Assembly (NCBI GenBank): GCA_025965315.1 | Contig: JAOPXD010000170.1 | Span: forward strand, 1-35,547 | Reading direction: 5' to 3' | From: Marmoricola sp. | GTDB lineage: Bacteria; Actinomycetota; Actinomycetes; Propionibacteriales; Nocardioidaceae | DNA length: 35,547 nucleotides | Shown: positions 9,207 to 17,628 of the stretch, in pieces | Layout: each line of letters starts with the position of its first letter | How positions within the stretch are numbered: position 1 is the first letter of the stretch | Notes under the pieces: model-generated | Told to the model about the DNA's origin: nothing | The model's database searches: none | The model's input: the letters and a program-made list of their open reading frames with translations, nothing else | Position numbers and translations under genes: made by a program

Positions 9207-9317
9207 GAAGTGGCCAATCTCAGACGATCGATGACCGCGGCAGACTATCCGAGAAGATCCCGCCCCGCTGAGCCGCTAGCGTTGTGGACCAGTCGTCGAG
9301 AGAGGTCCGATTCATCC
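9207..9317. promoter_or_regulatory. Divergent control region between the two paralogous fusion genes
   Basis: This 111-base gap separates the divergent transferase genes and must hold both promoters. TAGCGT at 9277-9282 (plus strand) and a TAGTCT on the minus strand near 9244-9249 fit the actinobacterial TAnnnT -10 pattern, but neither has a convincing -35 box. GAGAGAGG, ending about 12 bases before the ATG at 9318, may be its ribosome binding site. Weak call. Confidence 0.25.
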
Positions 9318-11957
9318 ATGACTCAGCCGAGCCAGCCACGTTTCACGATCATCAGCGCGGTCTACGACGTCGCCCGGTACCTGCCGGAGTTCATCGCCTC
9401 GATCGAGGGCCAGGACTTCGACCTCTCCCGGGTCGAGGTGCTGATGATCGACGACGGCTCGACCGACGGGTCGAACGCGGTCCTGACCGCCTGGGCCGAA
9501 CGCCGCCCCGAGCTGGTCCGGGTGATCAGGCAGGAGAACGCCGGACAGGGACCGGCTCGCAACGTAGGCATCAGCGAGGCCCGCGGCGAGTGGGTCACCT
9601 TCCCGGATCCCGACGACGCGATCGGGCGGGAGTACCTGAGCTCGGTCGAGGAGTTCCTGACCCGCAACCCCAGCGCGCACATGGTCGGGACGAACCGGCT
9701 GATGTGGTCCGAGGCGGACGGCACGATCACCAACACGCACCCGTTGCGCAGGTTCTTCAACCTCACCCGGCTGGTCGACCTCGAACGTGACGAGATCACC
9801 TTCCACGGCGCAGTGAACTGCGCGTTCTTCCGCCTCGACCTGCTCCGAGAGTTCGGGGTTCTCTTCGACAAGAGGATCCGTCCCAACTTCGAGGACGGGC
9901 ACTTCTGCTCCGTGTACCTGCTGCACGTCGAACGGCCCGTGGTCGGGTTCGTGAAGGGCGCCCACTACCACTACCGCCGCCGGGCGGACCTGTCCTCGAC
10001 ACTGCAGCTGAGCACCGTCCAGGCAGCGCGGTACACCGACGTCTTCGAGCACGGCTACCTCGGGATCCTCGACGAGGCTGAGCGCCTGCGCGGAACCATC
10101 CCGCTGTGGCTCCAGCACTTCGTCTGCTACGAGCTGATCGGCTACATCCGGGTCTACGGGCGCGGACAGGCACAGATCATCCACTCGGGTCCGATCGCCG
10201 ACGCGTTCCACAGCCGGATGGGTGAGGTCGCGGGGCGCCTCGACCTCGCCGAGGTCCTCGACAACCTCGACTTCGGAGTGCTGGAGCAGTATCGGCTCGC
10301 GCTGAAGTGGGGCTACTCCGACGAACGCTGGGTCGAGGACCGGGTCTGCATGGACCTCTACTCGCCCGGACAGCGGCTCGCCCGGGTCCGGTACCGCTTC
10401 ACCGGCGAGGTCCCCGCAGAGATCGTCCAGAACGGTGACGAGCTTGCCGGCCCCCGGCACGCCAAGACCGTCGACCACACCTTCTACGGCAGGACCCTCA
10501 TCCGCGAACGCATCCTCTGGGTGCGCTACCACCCGGACCTGCGGATCTCGGTGGACGGCAGGTGGCGCCAGGTCGAGTTCGAACGCAGCCTTCCCCAGTT
10601 CTCGCGGATCGGGCCTGCCCGGATCCGCCGCCGTACGGGGCCGATCCCGATCCGCGAGCAGGATCGGGTCGCCACCCTGAAACCGCCGCCGGCGTCGCCG
10701 TGGCGTCGGCTGCTCTCAGCTCCACGCAAGCGGCGACTGGCGAAGCGCTTCGCCGGGGCCTGGGTGCTGATGGACCGGGTGCACAACGCCGGGGACGGCG
10801 GCGAGGTCCTCTTCCGGCACCTGCGGACGAAGCACCCCGACATCAATGCCTGGTTCACCGTCGAGAAGGACACGTCCGACTGGACCCGCCTGCGCAGCGA
10901 GTTCGGATCCCGGGTCGTCGCCCACGGATCGTCCGAGTGGCTGGTGCTGATGGCGAACTGCCTCAACCTGCTGAGCTCGCACGCGGACCACCCGGTCATC
11001 CGTCCGCATGCGTTCGTCGAGCGGCAGGAACCGCAGTGGCGCTTCGTGTTCCTCCAGCACGGCGTGATCAAGGACGACCTGTCCCCGTGGCTGGGCCCCA
11101 AGCCGATCGACCTGTTCGTGGTCAGTACGCCGGCCGAGCTCGCCTCGATCGCCGGTGACGGCTCGCGCTACCCGTTCACGACCAAGGAGGTCCAGCTCAC
11201 CGGACTTCCCCGGTTCGACCGTCTGCTCAGCGTCGGTGAACGATTCGGACCCGACCAGCGCGACCTGATCCTGATCGCGCCGACGTGGCGCGAGTGGTTG
11301 GTCGACAACCTCGAGCAGGGAAGCCAGCGCCGGACGCTGCCCCAGGGCGTCCTGGACTCGGAGTTCGTGCAGTCCTGGCTCGCCGTTCTGGGTGCACCGG
11401 AGCTCGCCGCGCTGTGCGCCCGGACGGGGCTGCGGATCGGTTTCCTGCCGCACCCCAACATGCAGCTGCTGCTCGACCAGATCCGGCTCCCCGACCACGT
11501 CGAGGCGCTGCGCTACGAGGGCACCGACGTCCAGGAGTACTTCGCGCGGGCCCGGGTCACGGTCACCGACTATTCCTCGATCGCCTTCAACTCGGCGTAC
11601 CTGGACCGCCCCACGGTCTACTACCAGTTCGACGCCGAGCAGGTCCGCAACGGCGGTCACGTCGGCCGGCCGGGCTACTTCGAGTACGAGCGCGACGGCT
11701 TCGGACCGGTCACCGCGACCCACGCCGAGGTGATCGCTGCGATCGTCGATGCCGTCGACGGCGGACCGGACCCGCAGTCCCCGTACGCCGAGCGGATCGC
11801 AGCGACCTTCCCGGACCGCGACGGCGGCTGCTCCGAGCGGGTCGTCCAAGCGGTGCTCGCCCTCGATCTCCGGGACACCGGACCCGGGCAGGTTCCGACG
11901 CCGGTGGCAGGGGTCTCCGCCGAGGTGCACCCGGAGCACGCAGCGCGGCTGGGCTGA
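9318..11957 (+). CDS. GT2 glycosyltransferase fused to TagF-like CDP-polyol phosphotransferase (fusion B)
   Basis: An 879-residue paralogue of the divergent gene at 6600-9206, with the same layout. The GT2 domain has FTIISAVYD (9-17), IDDGSTD (44-50) and the DxD equivalent DPDD at 97-100. The C-terminal phosphotransferase domain has FLQHGVIKDDL with His581, GFLPHPN with His712, and VTDYSS, so both catalytic positions are kept. The middle part (about 250-450) is shared with the paralogue but is not a domain I recognise. ATG at 9318 is chosen because the protein then aligns with fusion A; the open frame continues upstream only over the antisense of fusion A. It ends 4 bases from the convergent sulfotransferase. 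Likely a cytoplasmic, membrane-associated polymer-assembling enzyme; substrate unknown. Confidence 0.9.
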   Translation: MTQPSQPRFTIISAVYDVARYLPEFIASIEGQDFDLSRVEVLMIDDGSTDGSNAVLTAWAERRPELVRVIRQENAGQGPARNVGISEARGEWVTFPDPDDAIGREYLSSVEEFLTRNPSAHMVGTNRLMWSEADGTITNTHPLRRFFNLTRLVDLERDEITFHGAVNCAFFRLDLLREFGVLFDKRIRPNFEDGHFCSVYLLHVERPVVGFVKGAHYHYRRRADLSSTLQLSTVQAARYTDVFEHGYLGILDEAERLRGTIPLWLQHFVCYELIGYIRVYGRGQAQIIHSGPIADAFHSRMGEVAGRLDLAEVLDNLDFGVLEQYRLALKWGYSDERWVEDRVCMDLYSPGQRLARVRYRFTGEVPAEIVQNGDELAGPRHAKTVDHTFYGRTLIRERILWVRYHPDLRISVDGRWRQVEFERSLPQFSRIGPARIRRRTGPIPIREQDRVATLKPPPASPWRRLLSAPRKRRLAKRFAGAWVLMDRVHNAGDGGEVLFRHLRTKHPDINAWFTVEKDTSDWTRLRSEFGSRVVAHGSSEWLVLMANCLNLLSSHADHPVIRPHAFVERQEPQWRFVFLQHGVIKDDLSPWLGPKPIDLFVVSTPAELASIAGDGSRYPFTTKEVQLTGLPRFDRLLSVGERFGPDQRDLILIAPTWREWLVDNLEQGSQRRTLPQGVLDSEFVQSWLAVLGAPELAALCARTGLRIGFLPHPNMQLLLDQIRLPDHVEALRYEGTDVQEYFARARVTVTDYSSIAFNSAYLDRPTVYYQFDAEQVRNGGHVGRPGYFEYERDGFGPVTATHAEVIAAIVDAVDGGPDPQSPYAERIAATFPDRDGGCSERVVQAVLALDLRDTGPGQVPTPVAGVSAEVHPEHAARLG

Positions 11958-11966
11958 GGCCTCAGC
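11953..11966. repeat. 14-bp perfect palindrome over two convergent stop codons
   Basis: GCTGAGGCCTCAGC reads the same on both strands and contains the TGA stop of the plus-strand fusion B and the TGA stop of the minus-strand sulfotransferase. As RNA it could fold into a 5-bp stem with a GGCC loop from either direction. There is no T-tract, so termination is only a possibility. Confidence 0.6.
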
Positions 11967-13011
11967 GCCGGAAGCGGCGGGTGGCCCTGCGGCCGACCTC
12001 CCGGAGCAGGTCCCGTGCGGTCACCGCAGCCACCGGCCGGCCGGCCAGATCGCCGGCGAGCGCGGCCGCCTGTGCGTCCTCGGTCGCGCGCAGCACCGCG
12101 GCCGCGACGGCCTGGCGACGGGAGTCCTGGCTGATCGCCTCGGCGTCCGCGAGCAGGGCCGCGTAGCGTGCCGCGAGCTCGTCCAGCGCCGCCGACGCAC
12201 CGGCATCGGCACCCCCGGCGTCGGCGAGCACCTGCAGCTGGTCCCAGACCTGCTGGGCGAGCTCCTGCAGGTCGGCGGGGATGTCCAGCTCGTCCCAGGT
12301 CACCGCGTGCCGGCGCAGGTCGGGGTCGATGAAGTCGTCGACCGGGTGCGAGCTCCCGGGAGCGAGGTCGGAGTCGAGCTCGAGGCCGAGCACGTCGCGC
12401 AGGCGCGCGGCCACCGGTCGCCAGTCGGTGAGCAGGTCGGCGTACCGGACGAAGGCGCGGGTCTGGCCCCGGGTCCCGCGCTCGTTGACCAGCGCGCAGT
12501 TGATCCAGCTCGCCACCGCCAGGACGGCGTACCGGCGTTCCTGGAGCCCGTCCTGGGAGGTGCCCGCGTAGTACGTCGTCCGGCTGCCGACGACCTCCGC
12601 CGGGTGCCGCAGCATCGAGATGTAGCGGATCTGGAGCCCGTGCGCAGCGGCCGCCTGCTGCCACAGGTCCTGGAACCACACCGACCGCGGGTCCTTCACG
12701 ACCACCTGGGTCGCGGTCGCCGCCTGTTCGGCGACGAACTCGCTGAGCCGTTCCCGCGCCCGCGGGGTCACCGCGCCGTGCGCCTGCTCGAGCGCCGCAG
12801 GCCGGCTGTCGAAGATGCCGATCCCGGCCCGCTTGATCAACCGGTTGTGGAACCCGACCGACCACCGGGACTCGAAGAAGCCCTTCGGGTTCGACTCGTT
12901 CGCCCCCAGGTACGGGCCCGGGACGAACAGCCCGAGGTGGTGCAGGGTGCCGGACATCGTGCTGGTCCCGCTGCGGCCGGAGCCGGTGACGAGGACGAGG
13001 AGCGGGGCCAT
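11962..13011 (-). CDS. Sulfotransferase family protein
   Basis: A 349-residue soluble protein starting MAPLLVLVTGSGRSGTSTMS; GSGRSGTS at 10-17 is the 5'-phosphosulfate-binding P-loop of PAPS-dependent sulfotransferases, and the LRHPAEVVGSR stretch near 134-144 fits the 3'-phosphate-binding motif (R-x-P...S). Such enzymes move sulfate from PAPS to hydroxyls of sugars, lipids or other small acceptors. The C-terminal third is alanine-rich, helical and not diagnostic. It lies between a polymer transferase and the CDP-ribitol synthase, so sulfation of a cell-surface glycan is the best guess; some family members with this P-loop act on other substrates. ATG at 13009-13011 has no Shine-Dalgarno, but TAGGGT lies 7 nt upstream (13019-13024), as in a leaderless transcript. 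No PAPS-making genes are visible in the window. Confidence 0.82.
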   Translation of the reverse strand: MAPLLVLVTGSGRSGTSTMSGTLHHLGLFVPGPYLGANESNPKGFFESRWSVGFHNRLIKRAGIGIFDSRPAALEQAHGAVTPRARERLSEFVAEQAATATQVVVKDPRSVWFQDLWQQAAAAHGLQIRYISMLRHPAEVVGSRTTYYAGTSQDGLQERRYAVLAVASWINCALVNERGTRGQTRAFVRYADLLTDWRPVAARLRDVLGLELDSDLAPGSSHPVDDFIDPDLRRHAVTWDELDIPADLQELAQQVWDQLQVLADAGGADAGASAALDELAARYAALLADAEAISQDSRRQAVAAAVLRATEDAQAAALAGDLAGRPVAAVTARDLLREVGRRATRRFRR

Positions 13012-13017
13012 GGCGGT

Positions 13018-13043
13018 GACCCTACCGAGGGACCCTATCGAGG
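13018..13043. repeat. Tandem 13-bp repeat in the divergent sulfotransferase/CDP-ribitol synthase promoter region
   Basis: GACCCTACCGAGG (13018-13030) is followed directly by GACCCTATCGAGG (13031-13043), one mismatch apart. On the minus strand each copy holds TAGGGT, a possible -10 box for the sulfotransferase; the nearer one is 7 nt from its ATG. It may be a duplicated promoter element or an operator. Confidence 0.6.
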
Positions 13044-13113
13044 GTTGCGGCGTGGGCGGTTCGCGCTCGGCGTGCCGTTCGGGGGAGACTCGTACCCGCT
13101 GTCATCCGTCGAG

Positions 13114-13118
13114 AGGAG
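13114..13118 (+). promoter_or_regulatory. Ribosome binding site deciding the start of the CDP-ribitol synthase
   Basis: AGGAG lies 5 bases before ATG 13124 and only 2 bases before the in-frame GTG at 13121, so the ATG is the better start. Confidence 0.75.
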
Positions 13119-13123
13119 CTGTG

Positions 13124-14530
13124 ATGAGCGCACGCATCGCCGTCATCCTGGCCGGCGGAGTCGGGACCCGGGTCGGTCTGGACATCCCCAAGCAGCTGAT
13201 CAAGGTCGCCGGGCACACCATCCTCGAGCACACCCTGGCCACCTTCGACGCGCACCCGCTCGTGGACGAGGTCATCGTGATGATGGCCCGGGGACACCTC
13301 GACGCGGTCCGCACCATCGTCCGCGACGGCGGCTACGCCAAGGTCACCCAGATCCTCGAAGGCGCCGGGACCCGCAACGGCACCACCGAGCGCGCGCTCG
13401 AGGCGATCCCGAAGAACGGGCCCGCCGACGACGCGATGGTTCTCTTCCACGACGCGGTCCGGCCGCTGGTGAGCCCGCGGATCATCACCGACTGCTTCGA
13501 GGCCCTGGACGCCTACGACGCCGTCGACGTCGCGATCCCGTCCGCGGACACGATCATCGAGGTCGACGAGAACAACGTGATCCGCAACATCCCGGCCCGC
13601 GCCAACCTCCGTCGCGGTCAGACGCCGCAGGCCTTCCGTGCCGGGGTGCTCCGACGCGCGTACGTCGCCGCCTCCGCCGATCCCGGCTTCGTGGCGACCG
13701 ACGACTGCACCGTGGTGCTCCGCTACGCCCCCGAGGTCCCGATCTGGGTCGTGGCCGGCGAGGAGCGGAACATGAAGGTCACCGACCCGATCGACGTGTA
13801 CCTGGCCGACAAGCTCTTCCAGCTGACCACGAACAACCTGCCGCCCTCGCGCAGCGAGGAGGAGTACCGGGCAGCGTTCGCCGGTCGGACGGTGGTCGTC
13901 TTCGGCGGCAGCTACGGGATCGGTGCGGACATCGCCGCGTTCGCCCGCGACCACGGCGCCGACGTCTTCTCCTTCAGCCGGTCGACCACGAACACCCACG
14001 TCGAACGACGCGTCGACCTCCGGGCCGCGATCGCGACGGTGCTCGCGGCGACGGACCACATCGACTTCGTCGTCAACAGCGCTGCGGTGCTTCCCCGCGG
14101 TCCGCTGGTGGAGACCTCCGAGGAGACCGTGTACGCCGCCACCGAGATCAACTACCTGGCACCGGTGATGATCGCGCAGGAGTTCCACGAGCACCTGCGC
14201 CGCAGCAGCGGCAGCCTGCTCAACTTCACCTCCAGCTCCTACACCCGAGGGCGCGGCGGCTACAGCCTCTACTCCTCGGCGAAGGCGGCGGTCGTGAACC
14301 TCACCCAGGCCCTGGCCGACGAGTGGTCGACCGACGGCATCCGGGTCAACTGCATCAACCCCGAGCGCACCGGGACCCCGATGCGCACCAAGGCGTTCGG
14401 CGACGAGCCGGCGGGGTCCCTGCTCGAGTCGGTCGAGGTGGCGCGGCGATCGATCGACGTGCTGCTCAGCGACCACACCGGGCTGATCGTCGACATCCGC
14501 CGCGACGACCCGCTCGAGCCGGACGCCTAG
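13124..14530 (+). CDS. Bifunctional cytidylyltransferase / SDR reductase, probable CDP-ribitol synthase (Bcs1-like)
   Basis: A 468-residue fusion. Residues 1-235 are an IspD/TarI-type cytidylyltransferase: LAGGVGTR (9-16) with PKQL (22-25), and DAVRPLV at 110-116. Residues ~253-468 are a short-chain dehydrogenase: the nucleotide-binding GGSYGIG at 261-267, NSA at 318-320 in place of NAG, serines near 370-372 and the catalytic YSSAK (Tyr383/Lys387). The same pairing occurs in Haemophilus influenzae Bcs1/Acs1, which reduces ribulose 5-phosphate with NADPH and couples the ribitol 5-phosphate to CTP, giving CDP-ribitol. By analogy it supplies CDP-ribitol to one or more of the TagF-like transferases here. 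A plain IspD in isoprenoid synthesis would not carry an SDR half. It is the first gene of a two-gene unit: the next start codon is 2 bases after its stop. Family firm; product CDP-ribitol by analogy. Confidence 0.88.
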   Translation: MSARIAVILAGGVGTRVGLDIPKQLIKVAGHTILEHTLATFDAHPLVDEVIVMMARGHLDAVRTIVRDGGYAKVTQILEGAGTRNGTTERALEAIPKNGPADDAMVLFHDAVRPLVSPRIITDCFEALDAYDAVDVAIPSADTIIEVDENNVIRNIPARANLRRGQTPQAFRAGVLRRAYVAASADPGFVATDDCTVVLRYAPEVPIWVVAGEERNMKVTDPIDVYLADKLFQLTTNNLPPSRSEEEYRAAFAGRTVVVFGGSYGIGADIAAFARDHGADVFSFSRSTTNTHVERRVDLRAAIATVLAATDHIDFVVNSAAVLPRGPLVETSEETVYAATEINYLAPVMIAQEFHEHLRRSSGSLLNFTSSSYTRGRGGYSLYSSAKAAVVNLTQALADEWSTDGIRVNCINPERTGTPMRTKAFGDEPAGSLLESVEVARRSIDVLLSDHTGLIVDIRRDDPLEPDA

Positions 14531-14532
14531 GC

Positions 14533-17500
14533 ATGCTGGGGGCAGCACGAGCACGAGTCCGTCGGATCGTGCGGGTCCTCGGCGGTCGCCGCCTGGTCAA
14601 CTGGCTGCTCAGCCGGCTGCGCCCGACCCTGTCCGTGGTGATGCCGGTCTACAACGTCGCGGCGTACCTGGCCGAGTCGCTCGACTCGGTCCTGACCCAG
14701 AGCCTGGCCCGGCTGGAGCTGATCGCGGTCGACGACGGCTCGACCGACGAGTCGCTGGCGATCCTGCGCGACTACGCCCGCCGCGACCCACGGGTCCGGG
14801 TCCTCACCCAGGCCAACGCCGGTCAGGGCGCGGCCAGGAACCTCGGCGTCGGCCACGCGCGCGGCGAGTTCCTGACCTTCATCGACTCCGACGACACCCT
14901 GCCGCACCGCGCGTTCGAGCAGATGGTGGCGAGCCTGCGGGCATCCGGGTCGGACTTCGTCGTCGGCGGCGTACGCCGGTTCCGCAACCAGCAGTACACC
15001 CGGATGACCTGGCAGCGGACCGTGCACCAGGTCGACCGGATCGGCACCACGATCGAGGAGTTCCCGGCGGCGATGCAGGACATCATCGCCTGCAACCGGG
15101 TCTTCCGGACCGCCTTCTGGCGCGACCGGATCGGCGGTTTCCGCGGCGGGATCGCCTACGAGGACCACGTCCCGATGCTGGCCGCGTACGTGCGCGCCTC
15201 GTCGTTCGACGTGCTCGCCGCGGTGACCTACAACTGGCGGATCCGCGAGGACAACACCTCGACCGGCCAGCAGAAGTCCCGGCTGCGCAACCTCACCGAC
15301 CGGATCGAGGTCAAGGAGGAGGCCCGGACGCTGCTGCTCGCCGAGGCATCCCCGTTCGTGTACGACGTCTGGGTCGCACGCTGCCTCGAGGTCGATTTCC
15401 CGCCGTACATCGCGCACGCCCTGGATGCCGACACCGTCTACCGGGACACGCTGGCCGCCGCGTACCGCACTTTCACCGAACCGGCGACGGACCGGTCCTG
15501 GGACCTGGTCCGGGTCTTCACGAAGGTCCGTGCGTTCCTGGTCGCGGCCGGGCGCTGGGACGACGTCGCAGCGGCCAGCAGCTACTTCCTCTCGGTCCAC
15601 CAGGTACCCCCGACGCGGGTGGTCGACGGCGTGCTCGTCGCCGAGCTGCCGACAGGTCCCTCCTGGACGGTCGGTCTGCCCCGTCGTCTGACCCGGCTGG
15701 CGGCGCTGGAGAGCCACTTCGAGGGTGTCGTCCAGAAGGTCCGCTGGCTCGACGACGAGATCGAGCTCACCGGCTGGATGCGGCACCGGGGACTCGACGT
15801 CACCAGCCCGACTCCGGAGCTGACGCTGTCGCTGCGCTTCGGTGACCGCGAGCTCCGGCTGGCCGTCGAGCACCTGCACCTGCCCGAGGCCGACCTGTGG
15901 GCCCCGCTGCCGTACGCCGGCTGCGCGCCAGCGGGCTTCCGCGCCCGGGCACCGCTGGCCGCGCTGACACCCGACGGGCGCTGGCACCTGACCGGCGCGA
16001 TCACGACCGACGGACTGGTGTCCTCGGGGACCTTCCACGACCGGGTCCCGGGGTCGTCGGGCGCCGACCCGGAGGCGCCTGCGTACTGGGACAGCGAGGT
16101 CGGCTTCGCCGTCGACCTGCGACCCGGCAAGCCGAAGCGCCGGGCGGCCCCGGTCCACGGACCGCGGATCGTCGGTGCCGAGGTGGACGGCGACCGGATC
16201 GTGCTGCGGATCCTCGGCGGTTCCACGACCGACCTCGCCGGGCTCCGGCTCGACGACGGTCGGACCTTCCTCGACCTGGTCGAGCTCGAGGCGGACGGTG
16301 ACGGCGTACTGGCCCGGTTCTCCACCCTGGTGCGTGCCTTCGGGAGCGACCCGCACCCGGCGCCGAGCGGGAGCTACCTGCTCCGCCTCGGTGACGAGCC
16401 GGTCGGGCTCGACGGGGACTTCCGCGGACGCCTCCCGCTCCGGCTGCGGACCGACGGCCTCGGCATCACGATCCAGGTCGGATCGCCGGTCCGGGTGGTG
16501 CTCGCGGCGCCGCTGGCGGACGACGAGCTCGGCCGCTACCGGCAGCGACGGCTGCAGGACACGTACGCATCCTCGCGCCCGGACCTGCGGGACGCGATCC
16601 TGCTGGTCAGCGACGCCGGTCGTTCGGTCGGCGACAGCCAGCTCGCGCTCGATCGTCGGCTGGCTGCCGAGCGGCCCGGGATCGAGCGCATCTGGGGGGT
16701 CGCCGACCTGTCGGTCGTTGCTCCGTCCGGTGCGCGTTCGGTCCTGATCGGCAGCCGCGACTGGTACGCCGCGGCCGCCACCAGTCGCTGGGTCGCAGCG
16801 AGCAGCGACCTCGGTCCGTGGTTCCGGACGCAACCGGGACAGGCGTCGCTGCAGACCTTCGGCGGCCACCCGTCCGAGGCGATGGGGCTGGGCCTCTGGC
16901 GCAGCGAGGCCCGGTCACCCGGGACCATCCAGCACGCGCTCGCCGTCGCGCACGGCGAGTGGGACCTGGTGCTGGCTCCTAGCACCGAGGTGGAGGGCTG
17001 GTACCGCGAGCAGTTCGCGTACGACGGACCCGTGCTCGTCGCCGGCGCACCTCGCACGGACGTCCTGGTGACTGCCGACGCGGCCCGGGTGCGCGCCGAC
17101 GTACTGGCCCGGCTCGGAGTGCCCGCCGATCGCACCGTCGTCCTGGTGGCGGTGGCTTCCGCTGCCTTGGATCTGCCTGCGCTGGCGCGGCACCTCGGCC
17201 CTGGTTGCGTCCTGCTGGCTCGGGGGCTCGATCCGGTGGCGAACCCGTCCGACTCGGTCGTGGACGTCACGCTGTACCCGGAGCTCCACGACCTGGTCCT
17301 CGCTGCGGACGCTGCGGTCCTGGACTACTCGTCGCTGCGCTTCGACGTCGCCCTGACCGGGCATCCGATGGTGTTCTGGGTTCCCGACCGCGCTACCCGG
17401 TTCGTCAACCGCCCGCCACTGGTCAGCTTCGAGGAGTCCGCACCCGGTCCGTGGGCGGCCAGCGCGACCGAGGTGGCCGACGCTCTCGGTGACCTGCCCC

Positions 17501-17628
17501 GGCTGCGGGCGGAGTACCGCGATGCGATCAGCGCCTTCAACCAGCGCTTCAATGCTCTCGCCGACGGCCACGCGACCGAGCGCGTCCTCGACGTGCTGCT
17601 CGACCCCAGCACACCCTGGCGGGGTTAG
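14533..17628 (+). CDS. GT2 glycosyltransferase fused to a degenerate TagF-like domain (fusion C)
   Basis: A 1031-residue protein starting 2 bases after the CDP-ribitol synthase stop, so probably translationally coupled; no Shine-Dalgarno is seen. An intact GT2 domain occupies ~33-260: LSVVMPVYN (33-41), VDDGST (66-71) and FIDSDD with DSDD at 118-121. A ~300-residue beta-rich middle part follows. Residues ~690-1025 are clearly a TagF-like phosphotransferase fold, still showing LDYSSLRFD, but both catalytic-histidine positions are substituted: the usual QT(W/F)HG is QTFGG (Gly777, with a His only at 779), and the RGH motif is RGL (Leu899). The APTWR block found in fusion D is also missing. The protein therefore probably acts as a glycosyltransferase with a non-catalytic, perhaps polymer-binding, C-terminus. 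Its end overlaps the convergent fusion D by 4 bp. Confidence 0.88.
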   Translation: MLGAARARVRRIVRVLGGRRLVNWLLSRLRPTLSVVMPVYNVAAYLAESLDSVLTQSLARLELIAVDDGSTDESLAILRDYARRDPRVRVLTQANAGQGAARNLGVGHARGEFLTFIDSDDTLPHRAFEQMVASLRASGSDFVVGGVRRFRNQQYTRMTWQRTVHQVDRIGTTIEEFPAAMQDIIACNRVFRTAFWRDRIGGFRGGIAYEDHVPMLAAYVRASSFDVLAAVTYNWRIREDNTSTGQQKSRLRNLTDRIEVKEEARTLLLAEASPFVYDVWVARCLEVDFPPYIAHALDADTVYRDTLAAAYRTFTEPATDRSWDLVRVFTKVRAFLVAAGRWDDVAAASSYFLSVHQVPPTRVVDGVLVAELPTGPSWTVGLPRRLTRLAALESHFEGVVQKVRWLDDEIELTGWMRHRGLDVTSPTPELTLSLRFGDRELRLAVEHLHLPEADLWAPLPYAGCAPAGFRARAPLAALTPDGRWHLTGAITTDGLVSSGTFHDRVPGSSGADPEAPAYWDSEVGFAVDLRPGKPKRRAAPVHGPRIVGAEVDGDRIVLRILGGSTTDLAGLRLDDGRTFLDLVELEADGDGVLARFSTLVRAFGSDPHPAPSGSYLLRLGDEPVGLDGDFRGRLPLRLRTDGLGITIQVGSPVRVVLAAPLADDELGRYRQRRLQDTYASSRPDLRDAILLVSDAGRSVGDSQLALDRRLAAERPGIERIWGVADLSVVAPSGARSVLIGSRDWYAAAATSRWVAASSDLGPWFRTQPGQASLQTFGGHPSEAMGLGLWRSEARSPGTIQHALAVAHGEWDLVLAPSTEVEGWYREQFAYDGPVLVAGAPRTDVLVTADAARVRADVLARLGVPADRTVVLVAVASAALDLPALARHLGPGCVLLARGLDPVANPSDSVVDVTLYPELHDLVLAADAAVLDYSSLRFDVALTGHPMVFWVPDRATRFVNRPPLVSFEESAPGPWAASATEVADALGDLPRLRAEYRDAISAFNQRFNALADGHATERVLDVLLDPSTPWRG

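Noticed and set aside
11749..14532. Very long upstream extension of the fusion C frame
   Set aside because: It crosses fusion B, the sulfotransferase in antisense and the CDP-ribitol synthase; none of it resembles a protein, and ATG 14533 follows the upstream stop directly.
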